DNA from: JAVJUS01 sp040220455
GTDB lineage: Bacteria; Pseudomonadota; Alphaproteobacteria; DSM-16000; Inquilinaceae
DNA length: 20,414 bases
Reading direction: 5' to 3'
NCBI GenBank assembly: GCA_040220455.1
Contig: JAVJUS010000045.1
Location: 1-20,414 of the forward strand
The position numbers were made by a program, and so were the translations under genes. The notes beneath the pieces were generated by a model that was not told the origin of the DNA, searched no databases, and was given only the letters and a program-made list of their open reading frames with translations. Below are positions 1-7,172 of the stretch, one piece after another. Position 1 is the first letter of the stretch. Every line of letters starts with the position of its first letter.

Positions 1-232
1 GGTCGGCGACGCGGCTCAGCAGCGCGGTGCGCTCGGCCACCGGCATGCGGCCCCAGGCGCCGGCGAGCGCGGCGCGGGCGGCGGCGACGGCGGCGTCCGC
101 GGGGGCGGGGGGCGGCCCCCCCCCCCCCGCCCCCCCACGCCGCCGTCGCCGCCGCCCGCGCCGCGCTCGACGGCGCCTGGGGCCGCATGCCGGTGGCCGA
201 GCGCACCGCGCTGCTGAGCCGCGTCGCCGACC
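1..232. repeat. Near-perfect inverted repeat at the left edge (probable contig-end foldback)
   Basis: Bases 1-96 are the reverse complement of bases 137-232 (position i pairs with 233 minus i). The only mismatch in the arms is G63 against A170. The middle, about 97-136, is an almost pure G run followed by an almost pure C run that pairs imperfectly and looks like low-quality sequence. Both arms encode the same piece of the aldehyde dehydrogenase, the left arm in reverse. A coding gene would not naturally contain its own N-terminal segment twice in opposite orientations, so a chimeric or folded-back read at a contig end is the best explanation. A genuine palindromic end is much less likely. 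Confidence 0.9.
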
Positions 233-1467
233 GGATCACCGCGCGGTTCGACGACTTCCTGGCCGCCGAGGTGGCGGACACCGGCAAGCCCGAAAGCCTG
301 GCCCGCGCGATCGACATTCCGCGCGGCGCGGCGAATTTCCGGATCTTCGCCGACATGGTGCGCGCGTCGGGCACCGACTGCTTCGAGATGGACACGCCCG
401 ACGGCGCCGGCGCGCTGAACTACGCCGTGCGCCGGCCGCTCGGCGTGGTCGCCGTGATCGCGCCCTGGAACCTGCCGCTGCTGCTGCTGACCTGGAAGGT
501 CGCGCCGGCCCTGGCCGTGGGCAACACGGTCGTCGCCAAACCGTCGGAGGAGACGCCGGCCACGGCGACCCTGCTGGCCGAGGCGATGGCCGAGGCGGGC
601 GTGCCCGACGGCGTGTTCAACCTGGTCCACGGCTTCGGCCCGGGCTCCGCCGGGGAGGCGCTGACCCGCCACGGGGGCGTCGACGCCATCACCTTCACCG
701 GGGAGAGCGCGACCGGCACCGCGATCATGAAGGCCGCCGCCGAGGGGGTGAAGCCGATCTCCTTCGAACTGGGCGGCAAGAACGCGGCGATCGTGTTCGC
801 CGACGCGGATTTCGACGCGGCGGTCGAGGGCACGACGCGCTCGGTCTTCGCCAATTGCGGCCAGGTCTGCCTGTGCTCCGAGCGGGTCTATGTCGAACGC
901 CCGATCTTCGAGCGCTTCGTCGCGGCCCTGAAGGAGCGGGCCGAGGCGCTCGTGCCCGGCTTTCCCGAGGACCCTGCGACGACGCTCGGCCCACTGATCT
1001 CACGCCAGCACAGGGACAAGGTACTGGGCTACTACCGCCTGGCGGTCGAGGAGGGGGCGACGGTGGTCACCGGCGGCGACGAGCCGGTCTTCGGCGACGC
1101 GCGCGACGGCGGCGCCCATGTCCGCCCGACGATCTGGACCGGCCTGCCGGAGAGCGCGCGCACCGTGCGCGAGGAGATCTTCGGCCCGTGCTGCCACATC
1201 GCCCCTTTCGATACCGAGGAGCAGGCGGTGGCGATGGCCAACGACACCCGCTACGGCCTGGCGGCGGCGCTCTGGACGACCAACCTGTCGCGCGGCCACC
1301 GGGTCGCCCGGCGCATGAAGGCCGGCATCGTCTGGGTCAACTGCTGGTTCCTGCGCGACCTGCGCACGCCGTTCGGCGGCGTCGGCCTGTCCGGCATCGG
1401 CCGGGAAGGCGGGCGTCACTCGCTCGACTTCTACGCCGAGCCCTCGAACATCTGCGTCAAGCTGTGA
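187..1467 (+). CDS. amnC: 2-aminomuconate 6-semialdehyde / 2-hydroxymuconate semialdehyde dehydrogenase (5' incomplete)
   Basis: NAD-dependent aldehyde dehydrogenase that would oxidise the semialdehyde ring-cleavage product to 2-aminomuconate. Counting from the ATG at 187, it shows the IAPWN motif (Asn95), the cofactor-binding Lys in VAKPS (Lys118), FTGE, the general-base Glu in ELGGK (Glu194), the nucleophile Cys228 in GQVC and an EEIFGP motif. The GQVCLCSERVYVERPIF stretch is characteristic of the hydroxymuconic-semialdehyde dehydrogenase branch. The ATG is probably internal: the same frame encodes typical N-terminal family residues (AAVAAARAALDGAWGR) from about 139, and family members are about 485 aa against 426 here. 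The true start is lost in the foldback at 1-232. The next gene begins 22 bases downstream. The exact substrate is inferred from the dioxygenase and deaminase neighbours. Confidence 0.85.
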   Translation: MPVAERTALLSRVADRITARFDDFLAAEVADTGKPESLARAIDIPRGAANFRIFADMVRASGTDCFEMDTPDGAGALNYAVRRPLGVVAVIAPWNLPLLLLTWKVAPALAVGNTVVAKPSEETPATATLLAEAMAEAGVPDGVFNLVHGFGPGSAGEALTRHGGVDAITFTGESATGTAIMKAAAEGVKPISFELGGKNAAIVFADADFDAAVEGTTRSVFANCGQVCLCSERVYVERPIFERFVAALKERAEALVPGFPEDPATTLGPLISRQHRDKVLGYYRLAVEEGATVVTGGDEPVFGDARDGGAHVRPTIWTGLPESARTVREEIFGPCCHIAPFDTEEQAVAMANDTRYGLAAALWTTNLSRGHRVARRMKAGIVWVNCWFLRDLRTPFGGVGLSGIGREGGRHSLDFYAEPSNICVKL

Positions 1468-1489
1468 GCCGGAGGCCCGGAGGACCGCC

Positions 1490-1900
1490 ATGCGCCAGGC
1501 CCTGACCGCCGGAACCCTGCCGGCCCCCCGGTTCCGCTACAGCCCGGTCGTGCGCGTCGGCGACCTTTGGCAGACGGCCGGGCTGATAGCGCTCGACCCG
1601 GTGACCGGGGTGCTGGAGCCGGGTGGACCGGGCGCGGAGACGGCGAAGATACTCGCCAACCTGACCGGCGCGCTGCCCGAACTCGGGCTGAGCCTCGACG
1701 ACCTGGTCATCGCCCGGATCTACACCACCCGCTTCGATGCCTTCGCCGAGATCAACGCGGCCTGGGAGGCGGTGTTCGACAGCGCGACGGCGCCGCCCGC
1801 GCGCACCTCGCTCGGCGTCTCGGCGCTGCCGCTCGGCGCCACGGTGGAGATGGAATTCACCTTCAGGAAGGCCGCAGACGTGAAAGCCCCGCAGCCGTGA
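1490..1900 (+). CDS. RidA/YjgF family protein (enamine/imine deaminase-like)
   Basis: A 136-aa single-domain RidA protein. It keeps the family's active-site pair, which fall at the same numbers as in E. coli RidA: Arg105 in PPARTSL, which holds the substrate carboxylate, and Glu120 in the following VEMEF strand. It is therefore expected to be a working imine or enamine hydrolase. A strong Shine-Dalgarno (GGAGGA, 1479-1484) precedes the ATG. It sits between the semialdehyde dehydrogenase and the 2-aminomuconate deaminase and is only distantly similar to the latter, so it may clear reactive imine intermediates or act on a different amine in the pathway. Its stop codon lies inside a 17-bp tandem duplication. 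The family is confident; the substrate is not. Confidence 0.88.
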   Translation: MRQALTAGTLPAPRFRYSPVVRVGDLWQTAGLIALDPVTGVLEPGGPGAETAKILANLTGALPELGLSLDDLVIARIYTTRFDAFAEINAAWEAVFDSATAPPARTSLGVSALPLGATVEMEFTFRKAADVKAPQP

Positions 1901-1912
1901 AAGCCCCGCAGC
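1879..1912 (+). repeat. 17-bp perfect tandem duplication at a gene junction
   Basis: The unit CGTGAAAGCCCCGCAGC occurs twice in a row, at 1879-1895 and 1896-1912, ending directly before the ATG of the next gene. Because 17 is not a multiple of three, the second copy supplies the TGA stop (1898-1900) of the upstream RidA gene. With one copy removed, that gene would read on two codons past the junction to the TGA now at 1918-1920 and would overlap the next start codon, like most other junctions in this operon. Confidence 0.9.
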
Positions 1913-2410
1913 ATGGATGACCCGCGCACGACGACCGGCCCGGCCGCCGGCCGGGTGCTCGAAGGCCAGGCCCGCCCGCGCGGCCGTTTCCCGCACTATC
2001 GCCGGGTCGGCGACTTCGTCTTCGTCTCCGGCACCAGCGCGCGGCGCCCCGACAACACGATCGAGGGGGCCGAGGTCGACGAGATGGGGACGACCCGTCT
2101 CGACATCGCCGCGCAGACCCGTGCGGTGATCGAGGCGATGCGCGCGATCCTCGCCGACGCGGGCTGCGGCCTGGAGGACCTGGTCGACGTCACCGCCTTC
2201 CTCGTCAACATGAACGACTTCGCCGGCTACAACCGGGTCTACGGCGAATACTTCGACTTTGGCGGCCCGACCCGCACGACGGTGGCCGTCCACCAGCTTC
2301 CCCACCCGCATCTGCTGATCGAGATGAAGGCCACGGCCTATCGGCCGGTGGGGCGCGACACCCCGGATCGAGCGACCGACGCGAAGGAGCCTGGCCATGG
2401 CGACCGGTGA
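1913..2410 (+). CDS. amnD: 2-aminomuconate deaminase (RidA family)
   Basis: A 165-aa RidA-fold protein that closely matches my memory of the 2-aminomuconate deaminases of aminophenol and nitrobenzoate degraders (AmnD/NbaF, about 142 aa). Hallmarks are PRGRFPH, the DFVFVSGTSARRPDN segment, VDEMGTT, FLVNMNDF and PTRTTVAVHQLPHPH. Arg121 and Glu137 are the equivalents of the RidA active-site Arg and Glu. The reaction is hydrolysis of 2-aminomuconate to 4-oxalocrotonate and ammonia in the cytoplasm. The ATG at 1913 directly follows the tandem duplication, and the first dozen residues are not conserved, so a slightly later start is possible. The 3' end overlaps the next gene by 14 bases. A diverged paralogue of this protein is fused to the IclR regulator at 10112-11341. 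Confidence 0.88.
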   Translation: MDDPRTTTGPAAGRVLEGQARPRGRFPHYRRVGDFVFVSGTSARRPDNTIEGAEVDEMGTTRLDIAAQTRAVIEAMRAILADAGCGLEDLVDVTAFLVNMNDFAGYNRVYGEYFDFGGPTRTTVAVHQLPHPHLLIEMKATAYRPVGRDTPDRATDAKEPGHGDR

Positions 2411-3401
2411 GATCCTCGCGGGCTATCTGGCCCCCCATCCGCCCCATCTGGTCTACGGCGAGAACCCGCCGCAGAACGAGCCGCGCTCGGAAGGCGGCTG
2501 GGAGCCGCTGCGCTGGGCCTACGAGCGCGCGCGGGCGAGCCTGGAGGAGTTGCGCCCCGACGTCCTGCTGGTGCATTCGCCGCACTGGATGACCCATGTC
2601 GGCCATCACTTCCTGGGCGTGCGCCACCTGCGCGGCAAGTCGGTCGACCCGATCTTCCCCAACCTCTTCCGCTACAGCTTCGAGTTGACGGTCGACACCG
2701 ACCTGGCCGAGGCCTGCTGCGAAGAGGCGCGGGCCGAGGGCCTGGTCTCCAAGATGATGCGCAACCCGAATTTCCGGGTCGACTACGGCACCATCACGAC
2801 GCTGCACATGATGCGCCCGCAATGGGACATCCCCATCGTCGGCATCTCGGCCAACAACTCGCCCTACTACCTCGACACCGAGGAGGGCATGGAGGAGATG
2901 GACCTGCTGGGCAAGGCGACCCGGCGGGCGATCGAGCGGACCGGCCGGCGCGCCGTCCTGCTCGCCTCCAACACCCTGTGCCACTGGCATTTTCACGAGG
3001 AGCCGGCGATCCCGGAGGACATGTCCCGGGAGCATCCGCAGAACTACGACGGCTACAAGTGGGACATGCGGATCATCGACCTGTTGCGCAAGGGCGAGAC
3101 GCGCGAGGTCTTCCGCCTGCTGCCCCAGTTCGTCGAGGAGGCGGCGGCCGAGGTCAAGTCGGGCGCCTTCACCTGGATGTTCGCGGCCATGGGCTATCCC
3201 GAGATCCCGGGTGAGCTGCACGGCTACGGCACGGTGATCGGCACCGGCAACGCGGTCATGGAGTGGAACCTGGTCAAGGCCGGGCAGGCCGGTCGCGGCG
3301 CTGGCAACGGTGGTGGCGGCTACGGCGGCGGCCGGGGGCCGTCGTCCTTCGGAAGCGGCGACTGGCGCCCGGGGTCGGCCGACGGCCGCCCCCGGCCCTG
3401 A
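2397..3401 (+). CDS. amnB: 2-aminophenol 1,6-dioxygenase, beta (catalytic) subunit, with glycine-rich tail
   Basis: LigB-superfamily (class III) extradiol dioxygenase of 334 aa. It would open the ring of 2-aminophenol with O2 to 2-aminomuconate 6-semialdehyde. The expected Fe(II) ligands are present: His14 (LAPHPPHLVYG), His63 (VHSPHW) and Glu252 (AAEVKSGAF), with His196 (NTLCHWHFHEE) as catalytic base. Each is one residue on from the usual AmnB numbering. PPQNEPRS and SANNSPYYL are also typical. An AAGGAG Shine-Dalgarno (2384-2389) precedes the ATG, and the start overlaps the deaminase. Family members are about 305 aa. Here residues 298-334 form an unexpected Gly/Ser/Arg-rich low-complexity tail. 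It is the only beta subunit in the window, against two alpha subunits. A related aromatic could be the true substrate. Confidence 0.92.
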   Translation: MATGEILAGYLAPHPPHLVYGENPPQNEPRSEGGWEPLRWAYERARASLEELRPDVLLVHSPHWMTHVGHHFLGVRHLRGKSVDPIFPNLFRYSFELTVDTDLAEACCEEARAEGLVSKMMRNPNFRVDYGTITTLHMMRPQWDIPIVGISANNSPYYLDTEEGMEEMDLLGKATRRAIERTGRRAVLLASNTLCHWHFHEEPAIPEDMSREHPQNYDGYKWDMRIIDLLRKGETREVFRLLPQFVEEAAAEVKSGAFTWMFAAMGYPEIPGELHGYGTVIGTGNAVMEWNLVKAGQAGRGAGNGGGGYGGGRGPSSFGSGDWRPGSADGRPRP

Positions 3402-3460
3402 GCCGACCGCCGCCCCGCCCCGACGCGGCCGCCCCGAAGCCTTCGAGAGCGCCCTCGCCC

Positions 3461-4270
3461 ATGCCCGCCGTCGCCGCCTTCCTGGTCCCCGGCCTGCCCC
3501 ACCCGCTGCTGCGGCCGGACAACCTGCCCTGGGGCCAGCTCGCCTCGGCCTACAAGCGCGCCGGCCGCGCCATGGCCGCGGCGAGGCCGGACACGATCAT
3601 CCTCTACTCGACCCAGTGGCTGGCCGTGCTCGACGAGCTCTGGCAGACGCGGCCGCGGGTCGAGGGGCTGCATGTCGACGAGAACTGGTACGAGTACGGC
3701 GACCTGCCCTTCGAACTGCGCATCGACACCGAACTCGCCCATGCCTGCGTGACGGCGACGCGCAAGATCGGCGTGACGTCGAAGCCTGTGAACTACGACG
3801 GCTTCCCGATCGACACCGGCACGATCGTCGCAGACGCCTTCCTCAACGAGGCCAAGGCGCCGCTCGTCCTGTGCGCCAACAACATCTACCACGACTGGGA
3901 CACGACCGTGGCGCTCGGCCGGGTGACGGCGCGCCAAGCCGAGGAGATGGGCCGGCGCTACGCGGTCGTCGGGGTCGGCGGCCTGTCGGCCGGAATGTTC
4001 CGCGAGGAGATCGCGATCCGCGACGACCACATCCTCGACGCGGACGCGGATCGCTGGAACCGCCGCGTGCTCGACCTGATCGAGCGCGGCGACAAGGCGG
4101 GGCTGAACGCGGCCCTGCCCGACTACGCCAAGGCGGCCAAGCCCGACATGGGCTTCAAACACATGGCGTTCCTGCTCGGAGCGCTGGACGAGGCGTTCTA
4201 CGGCGCGCGCGTCCACGGCTACGGCCCGATCTACGGCAGCGGGGCCGCGGTCGTGGAGTTCCGCCTGTAG
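3461..4270 (+). CDS. amnA: 2-aminophenol 1,6-dioxygenase, alpha (non-catalytic) subunit
   Basis: A 269-aa LigB-fold protein that matches the AmnA alpha subunit (about 271 aa). It begins with the family's AFLVPG segment and contains DENWYEYG, FPIDTGTI, NNIYHDW, VVGVGGLS, MFREEI, MGFKH and ends in AAVVEFRL. The metal-ligand motifs of the beta subunit are absent: LAPHPPH is replaced by LVPGLPHP and HSPHW by YSTQW, so it should not bind catalytic iron. In known enzymes it pairs with beta in an alpha2beta2 assembly. I chose the ATG at 3461 because homology begins there; the frame is open further upstream, but that part is a shadow of amnB. The Shine-Dalgarno is weak. A second alpha subunit forms the C-terminal half of the permease at 8086-10086. 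Confidence 0.92.
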   Translation: MPAVAAFLVPGLPHPLLRPDNLPWGQLASAYKRAGRAMAAARPDTIILYSTQWLAVLDELWQTRPRVEGLHVDENWYEYGDLPFELRIDTELAHACVTATRKIGVTSKPVNYDGFPIDTGTIVADAFLNEAKAPLVLCANNIYHDWDTTVALGRVTARQAEEMGRRYAVVGVGGLSAGMFREEIAIRDDHILDADADRWNRRVLDLIERGDKAGLNAALPDYAKAAKPDMGFKHMAFLLGALDEAFYGARVHGYGPIYGSGAAVVEFRL

Positions 4271-4281
4271 CCGCCCGGAAC

Positions 4282-4288
4282 AAGGAGG
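4282..4288 (+). promoter_or_regulatory. Strong Shine-Dalgarno before the binding-protein gene
   Basis: AAGGAGG, a near-complete anti-16S match, sits 8 bases before the ATG at 4297. It is the best ribosome-binding site in the left operon. It fixes the start of the binding protein and fits the need for more binding protein than membrane components. Confidence 0.75.
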
Positions 4289-4296
4289 CGAGGACG

Positions 4297-5580
4297 ATGG
4301 TTCGGATGCGCATGATGACGGCGGCGGCCGCTTTCGTCGGGGCGGGTGTCCTGGCGGCGACCGCGGTGACGATGGCGCCGGCCCCGGCGGCGGCCCAGGA
4401 GGGAGACTGCGTGATCACGGTCGGCCGCGTGGTGCCGCTGACCGGTCCGCTGCTCGACATGGGCCGGGAGACGCCCTGGGTCGACGAGCACAAGGTGGGC
4501 CCGATCAACGCGGCCGGCGGCCTCGAGGTCGGCGACCGGCAGTGCATGATCGAGTACGAGATCTTCGATTCCGAAGGCACCATGGCCGGCTCCGCCGAGG
4601 CGGCGACGCGCGCCATCCTGGAGGCCGAGGTCGACGTCCTGATGGCCCAGGGCACGCCCGACACGACCAACGCGCCCTCGGACCTGTGCGAGCGCTACGA
4701 GGTGCCCTGCATAACCTCGAACACGCCGATCGAGGCCTGGCTGTTCGGCCCGGACGGCCAGCCGAAGGAGTACGACCACACCTTCCACTTCTTCTTCTCG
4801 GTGCCGGATCTGGTCGCCAACCACATCGGCATGATCAAGGCGCTGCCGGGCGGCTTCAACGGCACGATCGGCTACCTCTATCCCAACGATCCGGACGGCG
4901 TGGTCTTCGCCTCGCTGTTCGACCCGGCCTTCGCCGAGCAGGGCTGGGAGGCGGTCGATCCGGGCCGCTTCCAGCAGGGGCTGCCGGACTTCTCCTCGAT
5001 CATCAACCAGTTCCGGCGCAACCGGGTCGAGGTGGTCACCGGCGTGCTCGCCCCGCCGGATATGCAGAACTACCTCCAGCAGGCCGCTCAGGCGGGCTTC
5101 CGGCCGAAGATGTACATCATCGACAAGGGCACCGGGTATCCCGAGCCGATGCGCGCGCTCGGCGAATTCGGCGAGAACCTGCTCAGCGTGAACTTCTGGT
5201 CGCCGGCCTATCCGGGCGCCTCGCAGTACGGCGGCTGGGACGGCGCGGCGCTCGCCCAGGCCTACGCGGACGAGAACCCGGGCGCGATGTACTCGCCGCC
5301 GCTGGCCTATACCGACGCCTCCTACGACGTCCTGTTCGACGCGCTCCAGCGCGCCGGCACGACCGACCGGGCGGCGCTGCTGGCGGCGCTGGCCGAGACC
5401 GACCTGGACACGGTGGTCGGGCAGGTGAGCTTCAACGACCAGAACTACTCCGTCCAGCCGCTGGGCGGCGCCCAGTGGCAGACCGACCCGGAGACGGGCG
5501 AGCTGGTCAAGGAGAACGTCTTCAACGAGGTCTACCCCTCGGTGGAGATCACCGCGGAGATGAGGCTCTATACCGAATGA
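4297..5580 (+). CDS. Branched-chain amino acid/amide-type ABC transporter substrate-binding protein (LivK family)
   Basis: A 427-aa periplasmic binding protein with a Sec signal peptide: MVRMRMM, then a hydrophobic Ala/Val stretch, then a likely cleavage after APAAA near residue 33. The mature protein starts the type I fold with ITVGRVVPLTGPLLDMG, followed by GPINAAGG, typical of the Peripla_BP_6/LivK family that also serves urea, amides and aromatic acids. The long frame upstream is a shadow of the alpha-subunit gene. It starts 26 bases after that gene. It is followed by a hairpin and then the two ATPases and two permeases of the same importer. The ligand is not evident from sequence; the context suggests an aminophenol-type aromatic or its precursor. 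Confidence 0.9.
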   Translation: MVRMRMMTAAAAFVGAGVLAATAVTMAPAPAAAQEGDCVITVGRVVPLTGPLLDMGRETPWVDEHKVGPINAAGGLEVGDRQCMIEYEIFDSEGTMAGSAEAATRAILEAEVDVLMAQGTPDTTNAPSDLCERYEVPCITSNTPIEAWLFGPDGQPKEYDHTFHFFFSVPDLVANHIGMIKALPGGFNGTIGYLYPNDPDGVVFASLFDPAFAEQGWEAVDPGRFQQGLPDFSSIINQFRRNRVEVVTGVLAPPDMQNYLQQAAQAGFRPKMYIIDKGTGYPEPMRALGEFGENLLSVNFWSPAYPGASQYGGWDGAALAQAYADENPGAMYSPPLAYTDASYDVLFDALQRAGTTDRAALLAALAETDLDTVVGQVSFNDQNYSVQPLGGAQWQTDPETGELVKENVFNEVYPSVEITAEMRLYTE

Positions 5581-5586
5581 CGCGTC

Positions 5587-5628
5587 GGCGGCGGGCGTTG
5601 GCGCGCTCCGGCGCGGGCACCCGCCGCC
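5587..5628 (+). terminator. Intercistronic hairpin after the binding-protein gene (attenuator or mRNA stabiliser)
   Basis: A perfect 9-bp stem, GGCGGCGGG (5587-5595) with CCCGCCGCC (5620-5628), begins 7 bases after the stop codon. Its 24-base loop can form a further small GC stem. No T-tract follows, so complete termination is doubtful. This position is typical for partial attenuation or 3'-end protection that raises binding-protein levels over the membrane genes. The remainder of the 106-base gap shows nothing else. Confidence 0.45.
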
Positions 5629-5686
5629 ACCTCTTGCGCGACACACGCTCCGCCGCGTCCGCCCCGTCACCCGCCGGTCCGCCCGC

Positions 5687-6403
5687 ATGCGCGTGATCCT
5701 CTCCGTCCACGGCCTGTCGAAGAGCTTCGGCGCGCTCAAGGTGACCGACGACGTCGCCTTCGAGGTGGTCGAGGGCGAGATCCTGGGCGTGATCGGCCCC
5801 AACGGCGCGGGCAAGACGACGCTGTTCGCACTGCTCGCCGGCAACCTGGCGCCGGACGCCGGGCGCATCGACTTCCGCGGCCAGGACGTCACGCGCCTGC
5901 CGGCCCATGAGCGGGTGCGCGCCGGCCTGGCCCGGACCTACCAGGTGCCCAAGCCCTTCGGCCACATGACCGTGCACGACAACATCCGCGTCGCCGCCCT
6001 GTTCGGCGGCGGCATGCAGGAGGAGGAGGCGAGCTTCTGGACCGACCGGGTCCTCGCCATGACCGGGCTGCAGCGCGTCTCCGGCATGCTGGCGGGCCGC
6101 CTGCCGCTGCTCATGCGCAAGCGCCACGAGCTGGCCCGGGCGCTGGCGGTCCGGCCGCGCCTGCTGCTGGTCGACGAGGTCGCCGCCGGGCTGACCGACC
6201 GGGAGGTCGAGGACTTCATCGAGCTCGTCGGCCAGATCCGCGGGCTCGGCATCACCGTGATCTGGATCGAGCACGTCATGAAGACGATGCTCACCGCCAC
6301 CGACCGCCTGCTGGCGCTGGCCTCCGGCCGCGTGCTGACGGTCGGCCCGCCCGACGAGGTCATCGCCGCGCCGGAGGTCCGCCGTGTCTATCTCGGCGCC
6401 TGA
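5687..6403 (+). CDS. livG: ABC transporter ATP-binding protein, LivG type
   Basis: A 238-aa cytoplasmic ATPase that powers the LivHM-type importer. It has Walker A GPNGAGKTT, a YQVPKPF Q-loop region, Walker B LLLVDE followed by VAAGLTDREV, and the switch His in WIEHVMKTM. The ABC signature is unusual: where LivG proteins carry something like LAYGQQRRLEIARAL, this one reads LPLLMRKRHELARAL, lacking the Ser/Gly pattern of LSGGQ. Similar charged versions occur, to my knowledge, in a LivG subgroup, so it is probably functional together with LivF. The ATG at 5687 gives a normal N-terminus (LSVHGLSKSFGALK). The end overlaps livF by 20 bases. Confidence 0.92.
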   Translation: MRVILSVHGLSKSFGALKVTDDVAFEVVEGEILGVIGPNGAGKTTLFALLAGNLAPDAGRIDFRGQDVTRLPAHERVRAGLARTYQVPKPFGHMTVHDNIRVAALFGGGMQEEEASFWTDRVLAMTGLQRVSGMLAGRLPLLMRKRHELARALAVRPRLLLVDEVAAGLTDREVEDFIELVGQIRGLGITVIWIEHVMKTMLTATDRLLALASGRVLTVGPPDEVIAAPEVRRVYLGA

Positions 6404-7172
6404 TTCCGCGCGCGCGGGCGGCGCGGCGGCGCCGCTGCTGGAGGTTTCGCGCCTGTCGGCCTTCTACGGCGAGGTGAGCGCGCTGCACGACGTCTCGCTG
6501 GAGATCTTCCCCGGCGAGGTGGTCTCGGTCATCGGCGCCAACGGGGCGGGCAAGACGACACTGCTGAAGTCGATCGTCGGCCTGATGAACCAGGGCCGGG
6601 CGGCGCATATCCGCGGCGAGATCGAGTTCCGCGGCCGTCGCCTCGACCGCATGTCGACCGAGGAGATCGTCGATGCCGGCGTGACCATGGTGCCGGAGGG
6701 CCGGCGCCTGTTCACCAGCCTGAGCGTCGAGGACAACCTGCTCGCCGGCGCCCATCTGCCGCGCGCGCGGGCCGGCATCCGCGACCGGCTGGAGCAGGTC
6801 TACGGCCTCTTCCCGCGGCTGGCCGAGCGGCGCGAACAGCGTGCCGCCCAGATGTCCGGCGGCGAGCAGCAGATGGTGGCGATCGGCCGGGCGCTGATGT
6901 CGGACCCGTCGCTGATCCTGTTCGACGAACTCTCCCTGGGCCTCGCCCCCGCGGTGGTCGACGACATCTACCGCCGGGTCCAGCAGATCATCGACCGGGG
7001 CGTGACCTGCGTCGTCATCGAGCAGGACATGAAACGCGCGCTGGCCGTGGCGGCGCGCGTCTACGTCATGCTCGAGGGCCGGGTCGTCCTGCACGGCGCG
7101 CCGGCGGAGCTCACCGAGGCGCGGGTCACCGCCGCCTATTTCGGCACCGAGATCGGGCAGCACGGGTCATGA
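6384..7172 (+). CDS. livF: ABC transporter ATP-binding protein, LivF type
   Basis: A 262-aa partner ATPase of LivG. It has Walker A GANGAGKTT, a canonical signature MSGGEQQMVAIGRAL, Walker B LILFDELSLGLAP and the FYGEVSALHDVS start of the LivF family. It begins with GTG at 6384, inside the end of livG, preceded by GGAGG at 6373-6377, which suggests translational coupling. The first dozen residues (SISAPDSARAGGAAA) are a poorly conserved extension. It ends in an ATGA overlap with the permease gene. With livG degenerate in its signature, the LivF signature is likely to form the more conventional of the two composite ATP sites. Confidence 0.93.
   Translation: MSISAPDSARAGGAAAPLLEVSRLSAFYGEVSALHDVSLEIFPGEVVSVIGANGAGKTTLLKSIVGLMNQGRAAHIRGEIEFRGRRLDRMSTEEIVDAGVTMVPEGRRLFTSLSVEDNLLAGAHLPRARAGIRDRLEQVYGLFPRLAERREQRAAQMSGGEQQMVAIGRALMSDPSLILFDELSLGLAPAVVDDIYRRVQQIIDRGVTCVVIEQDMKRALAVAARVYVMLEGRVVLHGAPAELTEARVTAAYFGTEIGQHGS

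Noticed and set aside
101..136. G-run/C-run as a biological G-quadruplex or switch
   Set aside because: It is the core of the contig-end foldback and is imperfectly paired, which is better explained as sequencing or assembly error.
3310..5580. 756-codon + strand frame that would put a long N-terminus on the LivK-type binding protein
   Set aside because: The part before 4297 overlaps the alpha-subunit gene in another frame; a strong Shine-Dalgarno and a signal peptide fix the start at 4297.
5587..5628. Rho-independent terminator ending the left operon after the binding protein
   Set aside because: There is no T-tract, and livG follows about 60 bases later without a visible promoter, so full termination is unlikely; kept only as a possible attenuator.
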